From Verrucomicrobiota bacterium (GTDB lineage: Bacteria > Verrucomicrobiota > Verrucomicrobiia > Limisphaerales > UBA1100): 5,282 nucleotides of DNA. How positions within the stretch are numbered: position 1 is the first letter of the stretch; every line of letters starts with the position of its first letter. This document shows, in pieces, positions 1 to 5,282 of this stretch. Location: contig JAPKEI010000208.1 in assembly GCA_028872685.1 (NCBI GenBank), positions 1-5,282 of the forward strand, read 5' to 3'. Both the position numbers and the translations under genes were made by a program. The notes below the pieces were generated by a model. It had not been told where the DNA came from. It ran no database searches and saw only the letters and a list, made by a program, of their open reading frames with translations.

Positions 1-59
1 GTGTAATTACATATACAGGAGCCATCGGCCTTGTGGGTGCAGGGATTGGATTGCTGTGA
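1..59 (+). CDS. C-terminal end of an unknown, probably membrane-associated protein (partial)
   Basis: Reading from base 3, an open frame runs to a TGA at 57-59 and encodes 18 residues, VITYTGAIGLVGAGIGLL. The stretch is uncharged, hydrophobic and glycine-rich, which would suit a C-terminal transmembrane or membrane-inserting helix. The gene's start and almost all of its body lie left of the window, so no family can be assigned. Of the other two rightward frames, one meets a stop at bases 4-6 and the other gives a cysteine/arginine-rich peptide, so this frame is the most protein-like. It lies 51 bases upstream of the next rightward gene and could be co-transcribed with it. The call rests on only 18 codons and is tentative. 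Confidence 0.4.
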   Translation, partial: VITYTGAIGLVGAGIGLL

Positions 60-99
60 ACAGCCCCCGAATCTGTCGACGGGGATAAATTATTAACCC

Positions 100-104
100 A
101 AGGA
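100..104 (+). promoter_or_regulatory. Ribosome binding site of the small rightward gene
   Basis: AAGGA lies six bases before the ATG at 111, in an AT-rich stretch (about 85-110). Sequence and spacing fit a Shine-Dalgarno site and fix the start of the 123-residue gene. It is the only clear such site in the window; neither leftward gene whose start is visible has one. Confidence 0.7.
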
Positions 105-110
105 AAAACA

Positions 111-482
111 ATGAGTTACTATTACTCAGTTCCAAAGGGGAATCAGATTAGTATCGGTTGGGAGGATGAAGCCAAGGACACCGTCTTTGGTGGCATCTCT
201 TGGTCAGGTCATTTTGCTGATGTGTCGGCTTGTCGCGAGTCGGATGCGCGCATTGAAGAGTTGGAAAGTCAACTCAACGGTGAGCGCGCCACCCGCGATC
301 AGTACCGCACGCAGCTCGCTGAAAGTAACCGAAAGGTTCATTACGGTGTGCTGGCGCATCCTGAGCATGGCGACGATTGTTCGTTGCTCGCTCGCATGGG
401 ATACACGCGCAGAAGTGACTACAACAGCGGCCTGACAAGGTCGGGACTGATCTCGAATCCACCTACGGGCAGCCAGAATTAA
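111..482 (+). CDS. Small protein of unknown function (123 aa) with a central coiled-coil stretch
   Basis: I do not recognise this protein and assign no function. The start at 111 is supported by AAGGA six bases upstream, and the gene is followed 48 bases after its stop by a strong intrinsic terminator, so it is probably expressed. The N-terminal part (residues 1-40) is rich in aromatic and glycine residues (SYYYS, then GGISWSGHF) and looks like short beta strands. Residues about 43-75 are highly charged and helical, with hydrophobic residues I48, L51, L55, Y65 and L69 partly in heptad spacing, which suggests a short coiled coil and perhaps oligomerisation. The tail (about 76-123) is polar, contains HPEHGDD, and ends in a probably disordered Ser/Gly/Pro/Asn-rich segment. 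There is no signal peptide or membrane segment, so a cytoplasmic protein is expected. Cysteines are at 41 and 90. A phage-derived or accessory small protein is possible, but nothing here proves it. Confidence 0.7.
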   Translation: MSYYYSVPKGNQISIGWEDEAKDTVFGGISWSGHFADVSACRESDARIEELESQLNGERATRDQYRTQLAESNRKVHYGVLAHPEHGDDCSLLARMGYTRRSDYNSGLTRSGLISNPPTGSQN

Positions 483-530
483 TCCGGCGCCTAGGGCAGG
501 GCAAGCCCGAATACACTCTCGGAGTGGCAA

Positions 531-561
531 CCCCGCATCAAAAGATGCGGGGCTTTTTTTT
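531..561 (+). terminator. Rho-independent terminator of the small rightward gene
   Basis: A perfect 9-bp GC-rich stem, CCCCGCATC (531-539) pairing with GATGCGGGG (544-552), encloses an AAAA loop. One C and then eight T residues (554-561) follow. This is a textbook intrinsic terminator for rightward transcription. Just upstream, CACTC (514-518) and GAGTG (522-526) form a second small hairpin with a three-base loop. On the minus strand the stem is followed only by TTGCC, so it would terminate leftward transcription poorly unless hairpin strength alone is enough. Confidence 0.92.
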
Positions 562-564
562 GGC

Positions 565-598
565 AGGGCGTGCTTTCCGAAACCGCCCTACTTTTTTT
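565..598 (+). terminator. Possible second, weaker rightward terminator
   Basis: AGGGCG (565-570) pairs perfectly with CGCCCT (584-589) across a 13-base loop, and a run of seven T residues (592-598) follows after two bases. This could back up the stronger terminator just upstream and protect the convergent leftward gene from antisense read-through. The right arm overlaps the TAG stop codon of the leftward gene (588-590), and the T run encodes that gene's Lys-Lys C-terminus, so the pattern may be partly coincidental. Confidence 0.35.
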
Positions 599-2486
599 CC
601 TCTCCCGAGTCGCCTGCCAATCGCCGCGCAATGAACTGGCGGATTTTGGGGATTTTGCACTTGGCGATGAGCTTCAACGCCTCGGCACGGTTTTCCGGAA
701 CGGCGGGGTTGATGCCGTACCACACCATCAGCGGGAGCACGGGGTCGTTGGCGAACGTGGTCTGCGACACGAGTGCGGTGGCCAATTCCCAACGTCGGGC
801 GTGGGGCAGTCGTTGCAGCGTCGAGGCGAGTTCCAGTTGCACAAGGCCGGCTGTGTCCGTTTGCGCCATTTTTACAAACCGTTTCAACGCGGCTTTGGAT
901 GGCGCGCCGGAATCGTTCAGCAGCTTGATGGCCCACACGCGGATGTGTTCGCGCGGGTCGTGCGTTTGCTCGAGCAGCCATTTCTCTTCCAAGCCGCCGG
1001 TGACGTGTAGCGCCCACATTGCACGCAGGGCGGTAGGGGTGGAGGAGGTGGACCGGTATGTGTTTAAAAGAACCTCGCGCGCCTCGGCGAGGTCCTTGTG
1101 ATCGGTTGCGGCCCGCGCCTGCAAAAGTTGCCGCGACTGGCGAACGAGCCATTCGTTGCGGCTGCCTTGCAGCTTGGCCAGCTCGGGGCTGGAGAGCTTG
1201 GCGAGGTTCAGTTTGTGCGGCCGGGTTTTGCCGTGGGTGATTTTATAGATGCGGCCGCTGGTGCGGTGGATGCCGTCGTTCTCGTGGCACTCGCCGATGT
1301 CCGACCAGTCGAGCACGTACACGCCGCCGTCCGGGCCGTAGCTCAGCTCGATGCCGCGGAACCATTTGTCCTTCGTCTTCATGAAGTCCGGCGCATGCTT
1401 GCCGACGTAGCCCGCGCCTTTGCGATGGAGCGTTTCTTGATTCATGCGCAGGCCATGGAAGTTTAAAGTGAACAAGCGGCCACGGTATTTATCGGGCCAG
1501 TTGTCGCCGAGATAAATCATCATGCCGGTGTGCGCGTGGCCGCCTCCGGCTGCGTCGGTGCCGGAGGTCATGCCGGTCTTTTTCAAATCAGCCCACTTCT
1601 CATTGCCGATGTCCCAGTGGAAATGATCGGCGGTTTGCTGGATGAGTTCGTAGAGGTGCTTGTCAAAATGTTCGCCGTACATGCGCTGATAGCGCGCGCC
1701 GGGAACGACGTGCCAGAGATGGCCGATGACAGTGTTGATGAAAAACAACTGGCCGTGTTCGTCCCAGTCGTGCCCCCAGGAATTCGTAGTGCCGTGGCAG
1801 ACGACTTCGAATTTCTTGCGCTTGGGATGATAACGCCAGAGGCCGCAGTTGATGGGTGTGCGCTTGGCTTCAGGCGTGCCGGGCACACCAACCTTTGATC
1901 CCGGCCCAAGGATTCCATGCCGTCCGTATAGCCAACCATCGGGCCCCCATCGCAGGCCGTTAACGATGTTGTGCCGCACCTTGTCGTTATCGAATCCATC
2001 CAGCACAACTGTTGGTTTACCATCCGGCACATCGTCACCATTCTTGTCAGCTAGAAATAAAATTTCCGGTGCACATGCCGCCCATACCCCACCGAACCCA
2101 ATCTCGATGCTGGTTAACTGGCTCGCGCCGTCCCAGAAAATTTTCCGCTTGTCGAACACGCCATCATGATTCGTGTCCTCCAAGATGATGATGCGGTCCT
2201 TGAGCTTCTTTTCGAAATTCGTTTCCCGCTCGGCGTAGGTATAGCACTCGGCTACCCATAACCTTCCGCGCGCATCCCAAGCCATATCGATCGGCTGCCG
2301 CACCATCGGCTCGGCGGCGGACAGCTGCACGCGAAAGCCCTTGGGTACTGTGACCGCCTTGAGCGCCTCGGCGGGTTTGAGAAGTGGCGTGGAAAGCTCT
2401 TGCGTGTTGAATGGCGGCGGGGCTTTGGGAGCGGCTGCCAGCATTGAGCAGCTGATGGCAAATATGAAAAGAGAGGGATGGTTCAT
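588..2486 (-). CDS. PVC-type putative dehydrogenase beta-propeller (TIGR02604-like), lacking the haem domain
   Basis: The 632-residue protein resembles the N-terminal region of the Pirellula/Verrucomicrobium 'putative membrane-bound dehydrogenase' family, a sugar-dehydrogenase-like beta-propeller whose substrates are mostly unknown. Residues 1-19 form a short hydrophobic export signal, so it probably acts in the periplasm or envelope. The propeller spans about 40-420. Typical sequences are GFRVQLSAAEP (50-60), MAWDARGRLWVAE (68-80), GLRWGPDGWLYGRHG (177-191), GGGHAHTGMMIYLGD (314-328) and the closing VLDWSDIGECHENDG (391-405) followed by RTSGRIYKI. Two acidic loops, DTNHDGVFD (104-112) and DKNGDDVPD (147-155), look like calcium-binding turns. 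Residues about 430-625 are helical and repeat-like, as in HEAT-type tails. Relatives often continue into a c-type cytochrome domain with CxxCH; this one has no CxxCH and ends in SGEEKK. The ATG at 2486 is the first ATG, GTG or TTG start after the previous gene's stop, 54 bases upstream in the same frame. No Shine-Dalgarno site is visible; a hairpin abuts the ATG. It is probably the last gene of the leftward operon. The enzymatic activity is unproven. Confidence 0.88.
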   Translation of the reverse strand: MNHPSLFIFAISCSMLAAAPKAPPPFNTQELSTPLLKPAEALKAVTVPKGFRVQLSAAEPMVRQPIDMAWDARGRLWVAECYTYAERETNFEKKLKDRIIILEDTNHDGVFDKRKIFWDGASQLTSIEIGFGGVWAACAPEILFLADKNGDDVPDGKPTVVLDGFDNDKVRHNIVNGLRWGPDGWLYGRHGILGPGSKVGVPGTPEAKRTPINCGLWRYHPKRKKFEVVCHGTTNSWGHDWDEHGQLFFINTVIGHLWHVVPGARYQRMYGEHFDKHLYELIQQTADHFHWDIGNEKWADLKKTGMTSGTDAAGGGHAHTGMMIYLGDNWPDKYRGRLFTLNFHGLRMNQETLHRKGAGYVGKHAPDFMKTKDKWFRGIELSYGPDGGVYVLDWSDIGECHENDGIHRTSGRIYKITHGKTRPHKLNLAKLSSPELAKLQGSRNEWLVRQSRQLLQARAATDHKDLAEAREVLLNTYRSTSSTPTALRAMWALHVTGGLEEKWLLEQTHDPREHIRVWAIKLLNDSGAPSKAALKRFVKMAQTDTAGLVQLELASTLQRLPHARRWELATALVSQTTFANDPVLPLMVWYGINPAVPENRAEALKLIAKCKIPKIRQFIARRLAGDSGEEKK

Positions 2487-2510
2487 GCGTTTGATGGGGA
2501 AATCAAACGC
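2487..2510 (-). promoter_or_regulatory. Perfect inverted repeat directly before the start codon of the propeller gene
   Basis: On the coding (minus) strand GCGTTTGAT, a six-base loop TTCCCC, and ATCAAACGC form a perfect 9-bp hairpin whose last base is immediately followed by the ATG. It fills the place where a Shine-Dalgarno site would be, and no purine-rich ribosome binding site is present. It has no T run after it, so it is not an intrinsic terminator. It could act on the mRNA, controlling ribosome access or protecting the downstream message, or on DNA as a dyad operator. The structure is seen directly; its role is inference. Confidence 0.5.
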
Positions 2511-2540
2511 TGACCCGTAGTTCCCGTCAATGTCTATCGT

Positions 2541-4496
2541 CTACAGTGTGACTTTTTGGCGTCCCGCCGCTTTCTTTGCCTTGGGTTCAAAGCCTTTTAG
2601 CGTCTTGGTATTCGGTTTTTGCATTCCGATTTTCAGGCTGTGTTTTCCTTTGGAATAAACGCGGGGTTGGAAGCGGCTGTTTTGGGCGCGGGCGGTGTAA
2701 AGGATTTCACCGGTTTTGTCTTCGATGACTTGGATGACGGGGTTGATACCTTTACCAAATTGTAGCTCGGGCAGCCAACCGGCGACTTTACGGCCATCGT
2801 TGGCGTTGTCAGCTACGGTAATTGGCCAACCGGGGAATTGAGCCTTATCGCCATCGGCCACATCGCAAAAGCGCGGCCAGCATTCCAGAGTGACTTCGCG
2901 GGATTTTTTGTTGAAGCGTGCGATTCCATAACCATCAGCACGTTTTTTCTCGTCGTTGCGGTTCTCCGGATTTGCATAGGCGAGCATAGAGATTTTATTA
3001 CCGAGGCCATCCTTGAAATCACCGGTCCAAGGCAGCGGGCTGTTGGGCACGGGATTGGGTCCGGCTTTTTCATCGAGTGGATGCCACCAGCGGCCGTAGA
3101 TTGTATTCACCAACGCGGGGCCGGTGAAACCGTACGGACCATCGCCGTATTCGTTGATGCCATGTTTCACAACTACTGCGAGATGCTGATCACCACAAAG
3201 ATGCACGGCCCACGCACGGCGAATGAGTGCCAGCGCGCGGCGGCTGGGAGTTTGTGGCCAACCGTTGCAATCGAGATCGGCGAGCAATCGCTTATCAGGG
3301 CCGCCGTGCATGTGTACTGCTCCGCAGAAGGCGGTTTGTGAAAGGACGCCTTTCATTTCAGAACCTGTCCAGTCGGCAGTCCAGTCTTCAAGAAATTTTT
3401 CCTGCCGCGGGCCGAGCAATTCCAAACCGGGCAAATCAATTTTATTCGGGTCGTATTTCGGATCGTTGATGTGATCGGGACGTGGACCCATCTTCGGGAT
3501 TTTCCCGGCGGGACCGGTTTTGAATTTGCGGTCCTCGAGTATGGCAAAGTCCACGCCGCCAACGGTGAGGCGGGTGTAGTACACGCCGATATTGCGATCC
3601 ACTGGCTTGGGATCGGCAGGGTCGGGCAGGTTTGAGGTTTGCTGGCGCTGGACTTGGTTTACGTATTTCACCGGATATTTATAACCGCCATCAGCGCCGC
3701 CGTTGAGCTTGGCTAGTTTGCCGCTTTCACCCCACACATTGCCGTGGCCGACGTCGTGATCGTCGGGAATGCAAATGGCGGGGCGATCACGAAGGATGTC
3801 GCGGTATTGTATTCCGAATTCAATCCAACCGGTGGTGTGCTCGGTATGGCGATAGTGCTGGTCGCCGCCGAAGTAGAGTAAATCAGGATCGTGATGACGG
3901 AGGTTGTCGACAATTTCTTTGCGCGGCCCGCCGGTGCGGCTGGAGTTGCAGGAAAGATTGGCGACGACGATGACGTCTTTATCCGAAGGATCGCGCCGGA
4001 TGAGTCCCTCGAAATTCGCCTTCGCGCCGTGGCATACGCGGTAGGGGACGTTCAGCGTGTTGTCCCATTTTTCGATACGAAAATGCGCGTCCCAGCCGGG
4101 GTAATGCACCTCCACCTTGTCCGCCTCGACCCACAATCCATTTCGCTTGAACTCCAACCGCGCTTCGCGTTTTTCTCCGGGTTTGAGTGGGAAGAGCTGC
4201 CCGGTAATTTTCAGCACGCCGTTCTGATGCGTGTAAATTGCAAACGCCACCACTTGATCGCGCGGCACATTAAGATTTGGCGCGGCGGCTTTGCGGCCGC
4301 CCTTGAGTGGCACACCCGTATTGGACGGACGTTTCCACCAATCGCCGGTGGTCAGCGATTCCAGCCGTGCAAATTTGTCACCAAAAGGCTTTAGGACATC
4401 TTCCGCGTTGAGAAAATTCCGGGTGACCACCAACGCTCCCGCGCTGGCGGCAGTCAATTTTAACGCCGCGCGGCGATTCATTTGGATTTTTTTCAT
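2541..4496 (-). CDS. Tat-exported PhoD/alkaline phosphatase D-like metallophosphoesterase
   Basis: This 651-residue protein is probably a phosphomonoesterase or phosphodiesterase working outside the cytoplasm. From the ATG at 4496 the N-terminus is MKKIQMNRRAALKLTAASAG. Twin arginines at 8-9 followed by a mild hydrophobic stretch make a Tat signal, with cleavage plausible near residue 31. An ATG at 4571 would add 25 residues ahead of the signal and overlap the upstream gene, so it is rejected; the ATG at 4481, giving MNRRAALKL, is a fair alternative. Residues about 75-180 look like a beta-sandwich. The catalytic domain follows, with PhoD-like motifs in order: LSCN (181-184), GGDQHY (210-215, a GDxxY motif), IPDDHDVGHGN (243-253, compare WDDHE of PhoD) and CGDQH (434-438). 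These would hold a metal centre. Residues about 556-625 form a further C-terminal domain common in PVC homologues (PVIQVIEDKTGEILYT), followed by a basic tail. It lies 35 bases after the ThuA-like gene and 54 bases before the propeller gene, probably in one operon. No Shine-Dalgarno site is seen. The substrate is unknown. Confidence 0.87.
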   Translation of the reverse strand: MKKIQMNRRAALKLTAASAGALVVTRNFLNAEDVLKPFGDKFARLESLTTGDWWKRPSNTGVPLKGGRKAAAPNLNVPRDQVVAFAIYTHQNGVLKITGQLFPLKPGEKREARLEFKRNGLWVEADKVEVHYPGWDAHFRIEKWDNTLNVPYRVCHGAKANFEGLIRRDPSDKDVIVVANLSCNSSRTGGPRKEIVDNLRHHDPDLLYFGGDQHYRHTEHTTGWIEFGIQYRDILRDRPAICIPDDHDVGHGNVWGESGKLAKLNGGADGGYKYPVKYVNQVQRQQTSNLPDPADPKPVDRNIGVYYTRLTVGGVDFAILEDRKFKTGPAGKIPKMGPRPDHINDPKYDPNKIDLPGLELLGPRQEKFLEDWTADWTGSEMKGVLSQTAFCGAVHMHGGPDKRLLADLDCNGWPQTPSRRALALIRRAWAVHLCGDQHLAVVVKHGINEYGDGPYGFTGPALVNTIYGRWWHPLDEKAGPNPVPNSPLPWTGDFKDGLGNKISMLAYANPENRNDEKKRADGYGIARFNKKSREVTLECWPRFCDVADGDKAQFPGWPITVADNANDGRKVAGWLPELQFGKGINPVIQVIEDKTGEILYTARAQNSRFQPRVYSKGKHSLKIGMQKPNTKTLKGFEPKAKKAAGRQKVTL

Positions 4497-4531
4497 TTGA
4501 AAATTATTTACGTTTAACAGTGCGCTTAGAT

Positions 4532-5282
4532 TTATTTTTTTTCGCCACGTGGCATGATGGGGCTGTCCCAACCGGCAAGATCAGCCGGCTTTACCTGTTT
4601 GACACCTCCCCCGAATTTAAATGTTGTTGGTTGGTAGGGCCCCACAAAGGCGACATCCATGTCTGGCTTAATGTTTTTCTCAAGGCCCATGCACCAGAAA
4701 ACGCCATTGATGATGCACCGGCGCACACCTTCACTGATGATGTCCTCAGAGGCACCCTGTGTGCTCGCGAAAACGCGGCCTCCCTTGCCTGAAGCAGACT
4801 TGTAGGTGCGCACCCAGATGGATGGGCTGGGCGGTTTGTTTGCCAGCGGCTTGCCGTCGGGCTTCATAGAATCAAGCACCTGATTTTTCCCAAGGATCAC
4901 CGAGCCTTCGATCGGCACCGCGCTGTAGGCCCCGGCCATGGCATGCATGTCCTTCACCCCACGCATCACCGGATGGTCTTTTTGCTCCGGCACCACAAAC
5001 ATACGCGTACTAAACTTGTGATTGCTACCATAGTGCCCAGCCCCTTCCCGAGGACGCCAGGTTTCGCCGAGCACCTGTCGGCCGAATCCATAGTCGTAGC
5101 TCTTGTCGCGTGAATTGTAGTTGTATTTGCTATTCTTACCCTTGAGACCGTTGAACCCATGCGTGGTTGTTCGCAAACCAAGAACTGGTCCACCACGATC
5201 CAGGTAATCAGTAAAATGTTTCATCGTGGCATCATTGGGAGCGACAAATCGCAGGAACAGGAACATCATGTCGGCCTTATCC
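4532..5282 (-). CDS. ThuA-like domain protein (N-terminus beyond the window)
   Basis: The frame is open to the right edge. An ATG at 5269 exists, but the preceding codons (Asp-Lys-Ala-Asp) continue in frame and the family normally has more N-terminal sequence, so the gene is taken as partial. About 249 residues are visible. The ThuA family has a class I glutamine amidotransferase-like fold and is named after a trehalose-utilisation protein; in PVC bacteria it is widespread near sugar-degrading enzymes, mostly without proven activity. Counting from the ATG at 5269, the supporting sequences are GGPVLGLRTTTHGF (26-39), GRQVLGETWRPREGAGHYG (63-81), DHPVMRGV (98-105), and GGRVFASTQGASEDI (163-177) followed by the helix of VRRCIINGVFWCMGLE (182-197), which matches the family's usual end. 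A tail of about 45 residues includes FVGPYQPTTFKFGGG and ends in Lys-Lys. Export cannot be judged without the N-terminus. It is the first visible gene of the leftward operon, with two in-frame stops (TAA ATC TAA) at its end. Confidence 0.85.
   Translation of the reverse strand, partial: DKADMMFLFLRFVAPNDATMKHFTDYLDRGGPVLGLRTTTHGFNGLKGKNSKYNYNSRDKSYDYGFGRQVLGETWRPREGAGHYGSNHKFSTRMFVVPEQKDHPVMRGVKDMHAMAGAYSAVPIEGSVILGKNQVLDSMKPDGKPLANKPPSPSIWVRTYKSASGKGGRVFASTQGASEDIISEGVRRCIINGVFWCMGLEKNIKPDMDVAFVGPYQPTTFKFGGGVKQVKPADLAGWDSPIMPRGEKK

Noticed and set aside
391..405. HPEHGDD in the small protein (residues 83-89, bases about 357-377, near this span) as a metal-binding enzyme motif
   Set aside because: A single short His/Asp-rich stretch without a matching fold or further ligands is not enough to claim an enzyme.
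538..1152. Leftward 204-codon frame overlapping the end of the propeller gene, considered as a frameshifted continuation
   Set aside because: The product is Arg/Pro/Ala-rich with no haem motif or repeat pattern, and the propeller frame itself reads cleanly through the whole overlap.
570..1898. Several rightward open frames of 120-160 codons opposite the propeller gene
   Set aside because: They lie antisense to a gene with clear family motifs, have no ribosome binding sites that I can see, and give low-complexity Ala/Arg/Val-rich products typical of shadow frames in GC-rich coding DNA.
2427..2486. Lipoprotein signal at the start of the propeller protein (Cys13 in FAISCSM)
   Set aside because: The residues before the Cys (A-I-S) fit the lipobox poorly, which usually has Leu at -3, and the n-region lacks a basic residue. 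A plain Sec-type signal is the safer call.
2838..4394. Rightward open frames opposite the phosphatase gene
   Set aside because: They are shadows of a gene with a Tat signal and metallophosphoesterase motifs; no independent start signals or recognisable products.
4497..4571. N-terminal extension of the phosphatase from an ATG at 4571
   Set aside because: It would place 25 residues ahead of the twin-arginine signal and overlap the end of the ThuA-like gene by 40 bases. The ATG at 4496 (or 4481) gives a normal Tat signal.

Overview
The window looks like chromosomal DNA from a member of the PVC superphylum, most likely Verrucomicrobiota and possibly Planctomycetota. The argument is the gene content. 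Three leftward genes encode an exported ThuA-fold protein, a twin-arginine-exported PhoD-type phosphatase, and a 'Pirellula/Verrucomicrobium'-type putative dehydrogenase beta-propeller. These families are strongly expanded in PVC bacteria. Visible ribosome binding sites are also scarce upstream of the leftward genes. The taxonomic call is inference; there is no rRNA or other marker gene.

Layout. Bases 1-59 hold the hydrophobic, glycine-rich C-terminal end of a rightward gene. After a 51-base gap with a clear ribosome binding site comes a small rightward gene (111-482) for a 123-residue protein of unknown function with a short coiled-coil stretch. It is followed by a compact set of hairpins that includes a textbook rho-independent terminator (531-561), and possibly a weaker second one (565-598). 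From 588 to the right edge everything is on the minus strand. In transcription order this is a ThuA-like protein (4532 to beyond the right edge, N-terminus missing), then a Tat-exported PhoD/alkaline phosphatase D-like metallophosphoesterase (2541-4496), then a 632-residue TIGR02604-like beta-propeller with a helical-repeat tail (588-2486). The gaps are 35 and 54 bases, so the three are probably one operon. It converges on the small rightward gene.

How the genes may work together. All three leftward products belong to families that act on sugars, phosphoesters or related organic matter. Two have recognisable export signals, and the third has lost its N-terminus to the window edge. A cell-envelope catabolic operon is the simplest reading, but no substrate can be named from this sequence.

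Most notable points: a perfect 9-bp inverted repeat ends exactly at the ATG of the propeller gene and takes the place of a ribosome binding site; that propeller protein lacks the CxxCH haem domain common in its relatives; and the unknown small rightward gene has an unusually structured 3' end. I see no CRISPR array, insertion sequence, tRNA or defence system here, and no convincing evidence of a wholly new system.
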